Shown piece after piece: positions 1 through 5,422 of a DNA stretch of 5,550 nt. Below the pieces are notes generated by a model. The model worked only from the letters and a program-made list of their open reading frames with translations, searched no databases and was not told the origin of the DNA. Where the stretch lies: contig CAKRWK010000092.1 of assembly GCA_934417455.1 (NCBI GenBank), positions 1 through 5,550 on the forward strand, given 5' to 3'. A program made the translations under genes and the position numbers. Positions within the stretch are counted from its first letter, which is position 1; the number at the start of each line of letters is the position of its first letter. This DNA comes from an uncultured Eubacteriales bacterium. Its GTDB lineage: Bacteria > Bacillota > Clostridia > Oscillospirales > CAG-272.

Positions 1-570
1 ATGGTACTGTTCCACTTCGGCTGGGCCAAACCCGTGCCCATCAACATGCGCAATTTCAAAAAGCCGCGGCGGGACTGTGCTCTGACGGCGGCGGCAGGAC
101 CGCTCTCCAACCTTCTGCTGGCGCTGTTTACCGTGCCGGTGTACCTGCTTCTCTACAAAGGGTTGTCGGCCATCACCTACACATCCGATTTCGGCTATAA
201 CATAGCCGTTTACACGCTCACCTTTTTTCTGCTTTTTCATCAGATCAACCTCGGCCTTGCCGTGTTCAACATGATTCCCGTTCCGCCGCTCGACGGTTCC
301 CGCCTGCTCGGGCTGATTCTGCCGCCGAAAGCGTATTATGCGATTCTGAAAAAAGAGCGGGTGATTTACTTCTGCGTGCTCGGATGGCTCCTCGTCGGCG
401 ACGCGGTGGCGAACATTCTTCTGTCCGTCCCGGCGCTCGCGGCCTCGCCTGTCATCCGCGTGATTGCGACGATTCTGTCCCTCTCCGACCTGCTCGGCTA
501 TGCGATTTCCGGTCTCTCCGGGCTGATGTTCCGTCTGTGGACGCTGATTCCGTTTCTTTCTTTCCTTTAA
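1..570 (+). CDS. Site-2 protease family (M50B-type) membrane metalloprotease, 3' part
   Basis: This is the C-terminal 189 residues of an intramembrane zinc metalloprotease of the site-2 protease family, which cleaves substrates within the lipid bilayer; the substrate is unknown. Visible landmarks are a GWAKPVP segment (residues 7-13 of the fragment), an AGPLSN motif (32-37) at the start of a hydrophobic span, and NMIPVPPLDG (90-99). The last is the family's conserved loop, whose Asp (residue 98) supplies the third zinc ligand. Further hydrophobic stretches lie at about 36-54, 68-90, 121-145 and 150-189. The HExxH zinc motif that should lie some 50 residues before GWAKPVP is absent, so the gene is cut by the window edge, and the ATG at position 1 is probably an internal Met codon rather than the start. 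The stop lies 31 bases before scpA, and family members often sit beside scpAB in Clostridia. Family assignment is firm; the physiological role is not known. Confidence 0.9.
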   Translation: MVLFHFGWAKPVPINMRNFKKPRRDCALTAAAGPLSNLLLALFTVPVYLLLYKGLSAITYTSDFGYNIAVYTLTFFLLFHQINLGLAVFNMIPVPPLDGSRLLGLILPPKAYYAILKKERVIYFCVLGWLLVGDAVANILLSVPALAASPVIRVIATILSLSDLLGYAISGLSGLMFRLWTLIPFLSFL

Positions 571-587
571 TTTTTCCCTCTCCGAAG

Positions 588-592
588 AAAGG
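588..592 (+). promoter_or_regulatory. Ribosome binding site of scpA
   Basis: AAAGG ends 9 bases before the ATG at 602 and supports that start. The 31-base gap between the protease stop and this ATG has no visible promoter or terminator, which fits translational coupling within one transcript. Confidence 0.7.
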
Positions 593-601
593 TCTTTTGT
601 C

Positions 602-1453
602 ATGATAGAACCGCTTACCTACCGGCTCGACCAGTTTGAAGGTCCCCTCGACCTGCTTCTTACTCTGATAAGTAAGAACAAGGTCAGCATTACGGACATT
701 CCCATCGTGCTGATTTGCGACCAGTATATCGCGTATATCGAAGAAGCAAAAAAAATGGACCCCGATATTGCCAGCGAATTCATCGTGATGGCAAGCGAAC
801 TCATGCTCATCAAAAGCAAAATGATTCTGCCCCACGAGGAAGGCACGGAGAACGACCCGCGCCGCGAAATCGCCAATGCCCTTCTTTTGTATCAGCAGGC
901 AAAACTCGCCGTCAAGGAACTTCTTCCGCGGTATGTGATCTATTCGGGGCGTGTCGTCAAGGAGACCGATGCCGTACCGCCCGAAAAGGGATTGCCGCTG
1001 AATCTCGACCCGAAGCTCATGCTCCGCGCGCTCAATTCCGTTCTGCGGCGCATACGTGTAGCGGAGGCGGAACGCAAACCCACCGACCTTGTCACTCCGC
1101 TGATCAAGCACCACGTTGTGTCGGTCGAAGAAAAAATCGAAGAAATCGCCGCCCTACTTGAAGAACAGGAAGAAGCGTCGCTTTTCTTTCTGCTGAAAGA
1201 CGCCGACTCGCGCGCGGAACTTGTGGCAAGGTTCATGGGCGTGCTTGAAATGATAAAGATTCACCGCATTACCATCACCACCGTGACCTATACGGAGGAC
1301 GGCCCGGAGTATGACACGAACGGTCTTGACATGAAATTCCGCCTGAATCCGCACTACGTGCCGGGTGACATCAGCGAAAGCGAATTCGACGCGGAGGAAC
1401 GCGCCGCCGAAGAAGCGGAAAAAGAAAGTGAAAACGGCGCGGAAAACGCGTAA
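602..1453 (+). CDS. scpA: Segregation and condensation protein A (ScpA, kleisin)
   Basis: ScpA is the kleisin subunit of the bacterial SMC-ScpAB condensin. It bridges the SMC heads and binds a ScpB dimer, helping compact and segregate the chromosome on the nucleoid. The 283-residue product has the diagnostic FEGPLDLLL motif at residues 12-20, followed by the helical N-terminal domain (about 25-110) including an ASEFIVMASELMLIKSKM stretch (57-74) typical of the family. A middle ScpB-binding segment comes next, and a C-terminal winged-helix region (about 165-230) contains SRAELVARFMGVLEMIK (203-219), which contacts SMC. Length is slightly above the usual 240-270 because of an acidic tail (about 259-283) rich in Glu, Asp and Ala that lies beyond the conserved fold. 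The start is set by the upstream AAAGG and by alignment of the FEGPLDLLL motif close to the N-terminus. scpB follows after 35 bases, the usual operon partner. Confidence 0.97.
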   Translation: MIEPLTYRLDQFEGPLDLLLTLISKNKVSITDIPIVLICDQYIAYIEEAKKMDPDIASEFIVMASELMLIKSKMILPHEEGTENDPRREIANALLLYQQAKLAVKELLPRYVIYSGRVVKETDAVPPEKGLPLNLDPKLMLRALNSVLRRIRVAEAERKPTDLVTPLIKHHVVSVEEKIEEIAALLEEQEEASLFFLLKDADSRAELVARFMGVLEMIKIHRITITTVTYTEDGPEYDTNGLDMKFRLNPHYVPGDISESEFDAEERAAEEAEKESENGAENA

Positions 1454-1476
1454 CGGTACCGCATACCGGCTGTGAG

Positions 1477-1482
1477 AAAGGA
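1477..1482 (+). promoter_or_regulatory. Ribosome binding site of scpB
   Basis: AAAGGA ends 6 bases before the ATG at 1489. It matters because it selects the start that gives ScpB its unusual Lys/Ala/Pro-rich N-terminal extension, rather than a start close to the conserved core (the next in-frame Met is residue 46, already inside the core). Confidence 0.75.
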
Positions 1483-1488
1483 TAGACT

Positions 1489-2466
1489 ATGAGTACGAAA
1501 AAAAACAAAAAAGAAGCGGCACCCGAGGTGCCGGCAAAAGAAGCTGCTCCCGCCCCCGCACCGGCGGCCGATGCGCCGGGCGAAGAGGTACGCGAGGTTG
1601 TTTTTGAAGAAGCGCTGGAAGCCATGCTGTTTGCGGCGGGGCACCCGCTGTCATATGCCACCATCGCCAGGGTTCTGCAGATGACGCCGGGGAAAGTCAA
1701 AGACCTGACGTTTGAATATTCCCTCAAATACAATCATCCGGACATTCCGCGCGGCGTCATTCTTCTGACATTTCCCGACGCCTGCCAACTCTGTACCAAG
1801 GAGTATTATCTGCACGAAATCCGTGACGCCCTCGGCGTGCGCAAAAGCGGTTCGCTTTCCTCGTCCGCCATGGAAACACTGGCCATTGTGGCTTATAATC
1901 AACCCGTCACGCGTATTTTTGTCGATACGCTCCGCAGAGCCGATTCCTCCTACGCCATGAACAACCTGCTCGACCGCGGCCTTATCGAGTGCGTCGGACG
2001 TATGGACGCGCCCGGCCGTCCCATGCTGTACGGCACGACAAAGGATTTTCTACGCTGTTTCGGTCTCAGCGATATTTCCGAACTTCCGACGGCGTCGGAG
2101 GACGTGACGAACATGTTCGCCGGTGCTTCCAATGCGGAAGAAGTCGCGGAAGGCGAAGAGACGGAACCGTTGGATACGGGCGCCGATGTGACGGATACAG
2201 GCACAAAAGAGGCGGCAGCGTCCGCCACGGAAGCCCCGGCCGAACCGACGGACGAGCCGTCTGCCGAAGATGATATTCACGACGAACCGTCCGCCGAGGA
2301 CGACATCCCCGTCGATGACCTGTCGGAAGACGAACCTGCCCCGACAGATACGACAAAAGCCATCACGGAGAGCGAAACCGTCCCCGCGGATACGACGGAA
2401 ACCGACACGAAAAGCGAAACCTTCTCTGCGGATAACGGGATGCTGCCCGAAGACGGCGAAGAATAA
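1489..2466 (+). CDS. scpB: Segregation and condensation protein B (ScpB) with extended acidic tail
   Basis: ScpB forms a dimer of paired winged-helix domains that binds the ScpA kleisin and completes the SMC condensin. The conserved core runs from about residue 37 (FEEALEAMLFAAGHPLS, 39-55) to about 200. It includes the second winged helix with SSSAMETLAIVAYNQPVTR (124-142), a DTLR segment (146-149), LLDRGLIECVGR (160-171) and PMLYGTTKDFLRCFGL (178-193), all typical of the family. Most ScpB proteins are about 170-200 residues, while this one has 325. The excess is an N-terminal segment (1-36) that begins with Lys clusters and continues with Ala/Pro repeats, plus a C-terminal tail (about 201-325) dominated by Glu, Asp, Thr, Ala and Pro and probably disordered. 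The tail contains two tandem duplications, listed separately. The frame is open throughout with no sign of a fusion to a recognisable domain. Membership is certain from the core; the tail's function is unknown. Confidence 0.96.
   Translation: MSTKKNKKEAAPEVPAKEAAPAPAPAADAPGEEVREVVFEEALEAMLFAAGHPLSYATIARVLQMTPGKVKDLTFEYSLKYNHPDIPRGVILLTFPDACQLCTKEYYLHEIRDALGVRKSGSLSSSAMETLAIVAYNQPVTRIFVDTLRRADSSYAMNNLLDRGLIECVGRMDAPGRPMLYGTTKDFLRCFGLSDISELPTASEDVTNMFAGASNAEEVAEGEETEPLDTGADVTDTGTKEAAASATEAPAEPTDEPSAEDDIHDEPSAEDDIPVDDLSEDEPAPTDTTKAITESETVPADTTETDTKSETFSADNGMLPEDGEE
2251..2310 (+). repeat. Tandem 30-base repeat encoding a 10-residue acidic unit in ScpB
   Basis: Two adjacent 30-base units (2251-2280 and 2281-2310) encode DEPSAEDDI followed by H or P (residues 255-264 and 265-274). 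The nine shared residues are identical in both copies, while six of the nine codons differ, each at the third base only (GAG/GAA, TCT/TCC, GAA/GAG, GAT/GAC twice, ATT/ATC). Confidence 0.85.
2347..2430 (+). repeat. Tandem 42-base imperfect repeat encoding a 14-residue Thr/Glu unit in ScpB
   Basis: Units at 2347-2388 and 2389-2430 encode DTTKAITESETVPA (residues 287-300) and DTTETDTKSETFSA (301-314), which match at 9 of 14 positions. At the DNA level the AGCGAAACC and GCGGATA blocks are preserved exactly. This is a second, independent duplication in the same ScpB tail. Confidence 0.7.
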
Positions 2467-2471
2467 TATAC

Positions 2472-2503
2472 GGTAAAAACACGGCCTACATAAACGTTTT
2501 ACC
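2472..2503 (+). repeat. Weak inverted repeat in the scpB to DUF2953 gap
   Basis: GGTAAAA (2472-2478) and TTTTACC (2497-2503) are exact reverse complements separated by 18 bases, ending just before the GAGG of the next gene. The stem is AT-rich with a wide loop and no following T-run, so it is unlikely to be a terminator. It may be chance. Confidence 0.3.
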
Positions 2504-2504
2504 C

Positions 2505-2508
2505 GAGG
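2505..2508 (+). promoter_or_regulatory. Ribosome binding site of the DUF2953 gene
   Basis: GAGG ends 5 bases before the ATG at 2514. It supports a start that places a hydrophobic segment directly at the N-terminus, as expected for this family. Confidence 0.55.
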
Positions 2509-2513
2509 TTTTT

Positions 2514-3065
2514 ATGGCCGCTTTCCGCATACTGCTGCTCCTGCTTTTTCTTCTTGTTTTTCTGTCTTTGCCTGTGACGTTGACGGTATATGCCGGCGAC
2601 GGCGCCGTCGTATATGTGCGTCTGATTTTTTCCGGCATGATTTTCCGTTCGGATGGGCATACTGGTACAAAGAAGAAAAAGACGAATAAAAAAGCAAAGA
2701 AAAAACTCCCGCCGGCGGTCTGGCTGCCGGCCGCCCGCCGCGTTCTCGCCTTTCTGCCGCGACGAATCTCTGTTTCGGTCATGTCCCTTGACATTCCGAC
2801 AAAGAACTGGCAAAATGCCGCCGTTTACGGTGCGGCATCGGCCGTCGCCGGATGTATATTCGCCCTGTTCGCCGGGCACACGGCCGACATACAGGCAGAA
2901 GAAGACGCGGTGGCGCTGGTACGGGACGGCGTACCGTCCGGCAGTGTGCGCCTGCGCTTTGCCGTTGCCGATCTGTTGTTTGCTTTTTTACTCGGCCTTT
3001 TTGTTCTTCTGCAACGCATATGCAAAACGAAAGGAAAGAAGAACAGATGGCGGAAAACCAAATGA
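2514..3065 (+). CDS. DUF2953 (YtfI-like) membrane protein
   Basis: This 183-residue protein is probably the counterpart of Bacillus subtilis YtfI, which lies next to ytfJ there as well; the function of the family is not established. The N-terminus (residues 4-27) is a strongly hydrophobic span. It is followed by a short beta-like stretch (GAVVYVRLIFSG, 30-41) and a Lys-rich linker (53-64) coded by an A-rich stretch near 2670-2706. The C-terminal half holds the DUF2953-like part: NAAVYGAASAVAGCIFALFAG (about 101-121) is the Gly/Ala-rich segment, then a soluble strand region, then a second hydrophobic span (about 149-168) and a basic tail (170-183). The match is by pattern and neighbourhood; individual residues of this family are poorly conserved. 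Its last 19 bases overlap the start of ytfJ, which suggests coupled translation. Confidence 0.7.
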   Translation: MAAFRILLLLLFLLVFLSLPVTLTVYAGDGAVVYVRLIFSGMIFRSDGHTGTKKKKTNKKAKKKLPPAVWLPAARRVLAFLPRRISVSVMSLDIPTKNWQNAAVYGAASAVAGCIFALFAGHTADIQAEEDAVALVRDGVPSGSVRLRFAVADLLFAFLLGLFVLLQRICKTKGKKNRWRKTK

Positions 3066-3427
3066 GCGAACTTATCCGTACGTCTCTTGACGGCATACGG
3101 AACTTTACGGGCGGCGATACCTGTCTCGGCACGCCGATTGAAACCGCCGCGGGCGTGACGGTCATTCCCGTCTCCAAAGTCACCGTGGCTTTTGCGACGG
3201 GTGGCGTGGACTACGGCGGGCGCCGCATTGTTGCGCCGCAGAATTTTGGCGGCGGGGGCGGTACGGGCGTCACCATTACGCCGATGGCTTTTCTCACGGT
3301 GGGGGCGGACGCCGATATACGGCTGATTCCCGTTGCCGACAACGGCGGCGGAGCCGTCGGAAAAGTGGCCGACCTGATAGCCGATGCGCCCGACATCCTG
3401 AAAAAGATAAAAGATGTGCTTTTTTGA
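3047..3427 (+). CDS. ytfJ: GerW/YtfJ family sporulation protein
   Basis: This 126-residue soluble protein belongs to the YtfJ (GerW) family, found in spore-formers. In B. subtilis it is made in the forespore and affects germination; its biochemical activity is unknown. The sequence shows the family signature clearly: a short N-terminal helix (MSELIRTSLDGIRNF, 6-20), GTPIETAAGVTVIPVSKVTVAFATGG (28-53), a glycine-rich loop FGGGGGTGVTITPMAFLTV (67-85), and a C-terminal helix VADLIADAPDILKKIKDVL (107-125). ATG 3047 is chosen over the in-frame ATGs at 3020 and 3062. It has AAAGGA at 3030-3035 and gives an N-terminus that lines up residue for residue with known family members as I recall them. It overlaps the upstream gene by 19 bases. 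A sporulation-type promoter could exist inside the upstream gene but none is evident. Confidence 0.93.
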   Translation: MAENQMSELIRTSLDGIRNFTGGDTCLGTPIETAAGVTVIPVSKVTVAFATGGVDYGGRRIVAPQNFGGGGGTGVTITPMAFLTVGADADIRLIPVADNGGGAVGKVADLIADAPDILKKIKDVLF

Positions 3428-3470
3428 CAAAAATTATTGACATAACCCGACATTTTCCACCGTATATAGT
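3424..3470 (+). promoter_or_regulatory. Candidate promoter ahead of the carboxypeptidase gene
   Basis: The gap is AT-richer than its surroundings. It contains a perfect TTGACA at 3437-3442, with another TTGACA 13 bases earlier (3424-3429) overlapping the ytfJ stop. The best -10-like sequences are TATATA (3463-3468) and TATAGT (3465-3470). Their spacing from the 3437 box is 20 and 22 bases, longer than the 17 preferred by the vegetative sigma factor. The element is therefore plausible but not convincing. I saw no good sigma-E, F, G or K match. Confidence 0.35.
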
Positions 3471-3489
3471 AAGAAGGAATCTCCGATAC

Positions 3490-3513
3490 TAACAGCATAA
3501 CGAATGTCTGTTA
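3490..3513 (+). repeat. Short inverted repeat in the dacF leader
   Basis: TAACAG (3490-3495) and CTGTTA (3508-3513) are reverse complements around a 12-base loop. Flanking GATA (3485-3488) and TATC (3512-3515) extend the symmetry with a mismatch. It sits between the candidate promoter and the ribosome site, so it could be an operator or a leader hairpin, or chance. There is no T-run, so it is not a terminator. Confidence 0.3.
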
Positions 3514-3515
3514 TC

Positions 3516-3521
3516 AAGGAG
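3516..3521 (+). promoter_or_regulatory. Ribosome binding site of the carboxypeptidase gene
   Basis: A full AAGGAG ends 7 bases before the ATG at 3529. It is the strongest ribosome site in the window and fixes the start just before the signal sequence. Confidence 0.85.
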
Positions 3522-3528
3522 TTTTCTT

Positions 3529-4650
3529 ATGTTTCGTCCCCGACTGCCCGCGGCACTCTCTGTGCTGATTCTCATATGTCTGCTTGTCTCCCTTTTTACC
3601 CGGCTTGTGTTTTCCGAGGGGGACGTCGGCGTCAGCGCCCGGTCGGCGGCACTCTACGAGCCGACAACTGCCACCTATATTTACGAAAAGAACGGGGATA
3701 TGCGCCTGCCGATGGCAAGCACGACAAAAATCATGACGGCGCTTGTTGCCTTGGAGAACGGGAACCCCGACGAGGTGGTCACCGTGCCGCCCGAGGCGGT
3801 CGGCATTGAAGGGTCATCCCTGTACTTACGCGAAGGTGAAAAAATCACCCTCGGCGATCTGCTTTACGGACTGATGCTCCGCAGTGCCAACGACGCGGCA
3901 ACGGCGATTGCCGTCACCGTCGGGGGAACGCAGGAGAATTTCGTCCGTATGATGAACGAAAAGGCCGAAGAACTCGGCCTTTCGGATACGCATTTTGAAA
4001 ATCCGCATGGCCTTGACGCCGAAACGCACTACACGACGGCAAAAGAACTCGCCGCTCTGTCCGCCGCGGCCATGGAAAACGAAAAATTCCGCATGCTGGT
4101 TTCCACGCGGAAGAAAATCATCGGCGAAGGCGACAGTGCGCGCCTGATTGTCAATCATAACAAAATGCTCCTTCTCTACGACGGTGCCGTCGGCGTCAAA
4201 ACCGGCTTTACGAAAAAAAGCGGGCGCTGTCTTGTCAGCGCGGCGGAGAGAGACGGTGTATTGCTGATTGCCGTCACCATTGCGGCGCCGGACGACTGGC
4301 GGGACCACACGCGTCTGCTTGACGAAGGATTTTCCCGCGTGGAGCGGCGCACGGTGGCCGCCGACGGTGAAATGACCTTCAACGTGCCCGTCATCGGCGG
4401 AACGGCGGAGAGAGTTCCCGTGCATAACGTCGGAGACATTTCGTTCATCTGCCCAAAAGACGAGGTGCCTTACCGCACGGATGTACGGTTATGCCGCTTT
4501 ACGGCGACACCCGTGAAGAAAGGCGACATTCTCGGTTCCGTGCTTGTCTTCCGCGAGGAAAAACTGTGGAAAACGGTACCGCTGTATGCCGCGGAAGATG
4601 TACCCGAAGCAAAAAAAGAAAGCTCGTTTTTCGGCATTTTCGGAAAATGA
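3529..4650 (+). CDS. dacF: D-alanyl-D-alanine carboxypeptidase (DacF/PBP5-type, S11 family)
   Basis: This enzyme removes the terminal D-Ala from peptidoglycan stem pentapeptides outside the membrane and thereby limits cross-linking; members of the family bind penicillin. The 373-residue product starts with a signal or anchor segment (hydrophobic about 8-28, preceded by two Arg). All three active-site motifs of the serine transpeptidase fold are present: STTK with nucleophile Ser64 and Lys67, SAN at 119-121, and KTG at 224-226. MASTTKIMTAL (62-72) and ENPHGLDAETHYTTAKELA (157-175) are typical of the S11 family. Residues about 270-352 match the PBP5 C-terminal beta domain. The protein ends with a brief SSFFGIFGK (365-373), shorter than the amphipathic anchor of many relatives, so membrane retention may rely on the N-terminus. 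The choice between dacF and dacB is by resemblance and gene neighbourhood; a sporulation role is plausible but unproven. rluB follows after 25 bases. Confidence 0.94.
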   Translation: MFRPRLPAALSVLILICLLVSLFTRLVFSEGDVGVSARSAALYEPTTATYIYEKNGDMRLPMASTTKIMTALVALENGNPDEVVTVPPEAVGIEGSSLYLREGEKITLGDLLYGLMLRSANDAATAIAVTVGGTQENFVRMMNEKAEELGLSDTHFENPHGLDAETHYTTAKELAALSAAAMENEKFRMLVSTRKKIIGEGDSARLIVNHNKMLLLYDGAVGVKTGFTKKSGRCLVSAAERDGVLLIAVTIAAPDDWRDHTRLLDEGFSRVERRTVAADGEMTFNVPVIGGTAERVPVHNVGDISFICPKDEVPYRTDVRLCRFTATPVKKGDILGSVLVFREEKLWKTVPLYAAEDVPEAKKESSFFGIFGK

Positions 4651-4662
4651 GCACAAAAATAC

Positions 4663-4668
4663 AAAGGA
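4663..4668 (+). promoter_or_regulatory. Ribosome binding site of the pseudouridine synthase gene
   Basis: AAAGGA ends 7 bases before the ATG at 4676. It selects this start over the in-frame ATG at 4544, which lies inside the carboxypeptidase gene and would add 44 residues that resemble nothing in the family. Confidence 0.8.
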
Positions 4669-4675
4669 CTTTGAT

Positions 4676-5419
4676 ATGGCAACGGAAAGACTGCAAAAAT
4701 TTATGGCGGACGCGGGACTGATGTCCCGCCGCGCCGCCGAAGAGGAAATCCGCCTCGGCCGCGTTTCGGTCAACGGACATCCGGCCGAAATCGGCTGTAA
4801 AATCGACCCGGTGAAAGATACGGTTACATACAAAAATCGTCGCATCGTATTTCAGCCGAAAAAAGAACACGTCTACATCATACTGAACAAGCCCCGCGGC
4901 TACCTGTCCGCCACATCGGACGATCGCGGCAGAAAGTGCGTGACGGAACTGATTGACGGCGTGAACACGAGAATCTATCCCATCGGACGATTGGATATGA
5001 TTTCGGAAGGACTCCTTCTCCTGACGGACGACGGCGAACTGAAAAACCGCCTGACGCACCCGTCACACACGGTGGCAAAGGTCTATCGCGTCAAGGTGGC
5101 CGGCACCGTCAGCGACGAACAATACGAAAAACTGACATCCCCCATGGTGATTGACGGCTACAAAATCCGTCCGGTGGACGTTCTGCTCGGCGAGAGCGAC
5201 GAGAGTGGCACCGTTATGAAAATGACGCTCTACGAAGGCCGCAACCGGCAGATACGAAAGATGTGCGAGACCGTCGGACTGACGGTCAAACGCCTGTCCC
5301 GTCTCTCCGTCGGCGACCTGAAACTCGACGGCTTGCCGATGGGCAAATGGCGCTATCTGACGGATAAGGAAGTGGCCGCCCTCTACCGGGCGACGGACAA
5401 CGTGACAAAGGGAGAGTAA
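4676..5419 (+). CDS. rluB: RsuA/RluB-family rRNA pseudouridine synthase
   Basis: This enzyme isomerises a uridine to pseudouridine in ribosomal RNA. RluB members act on a single site in the 23S rRNA peptidyl-transferase region, RsuA members on 16S rRNA. The 247-residue protein opens with an S4 RNA-binding domain (ERLQKFMADAGLMSRRAAEE, 4-23, and LGRVSVNG, 27-34). The catalytic domain includes LNKPRGYLSA (70-79), the active-site motif GRLDMISEGLLLLTDDGEL (104-122) with catalytic Asp107, KVYRVKVAG (135-143), EGRNRQIRKM (187-196), and the closing LKLDGLPMGKWRYLT (215-229). Length is normal and the gene is intact. RluB rather than RsuA is preferred because the Firmicutes scpAB neighbourhood normally carries the RluB homologue (ypuL in B. 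subtilis); the exact target base cannot be read from sequence. The next gene starts 3 bases after its stop. Confidence 0.93.
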   Translation: MATERLQKFMADAGLMSRRAAEEEIRLGRVSVNGHPAEIGCKIDPVKDTVTYKNRRIVFQPKKEHVYIILNKPRGYLSATSDDRGRKCVTELIDGVNTRIYPIGRLDMISEGLLLLTDDGELKNRLTHPSHTVAKVYRVKVAGTVSDEQYEKLTSPMVIDGYKIRPVDVLLGESDESGTVMKMTLYEGRNRQIRKMCETVGLTVKRLSRLSVGDLKLDGLPMGKWRYLTDKEVAALYRATDNVTKGE

Positions 5420-5422
5420 GCC

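Noticed and set aside
452..1114. A 220-codon open frame on the minus strand opposite the protease end and scpA.
   Set aside because: It lies wholly opposite well-identified genes, has no recognisable motif, and long antisense frames are expected with GC-ending codons.
1454..1470. CGGTA and TACCG inverted pair in the scpA-scpB gap as a possible terminator.
   Set aside because: The stem is only 5 bases with no T-run, and scpA-scpB are normally co-transcribed.
2597..2610. A perfect 14-base palindrome (CGACGGCGCCGTCG) flanked by TATATG on both sides.
   Set aside because: It lies inside the coding sequence of the DUF2953 gene. A 14-base perfect palindrome is not rare in 5.5 kb of GC-rich sequence, and there is no second copy that I noticed.
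2670..2706. Runs of A in the Lys-rich part of the DUF2953 gene as a possible programmed frameshift site.
   Set aside because: The zero frame stays open through to a family-like C-terminus, and no downstream stimulatory structure or useful alternative frame is apparent.
2825..3430. A 201-codon minus-strand frame opposite the DUF2953 gene and ytfJ.
   Set aside because: Its product is Arg/His-rich as expected for an antisense shadow, and ytfJ on the plus strand has a clear family signature.
3504..3809. A plus-strand frame starting in the dacF leader that could be read as an upstream ORF.
   Set aside because: It has no ribosome site, runs out of frame into dacF, and its product looks like a frame shadow.
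3826..4425. A 199-codon minus-strand frame opposite the carboxypeptidase.
   Set aside because: It overlaps a gene with all three catalytic motifs and shows no motif of its own.
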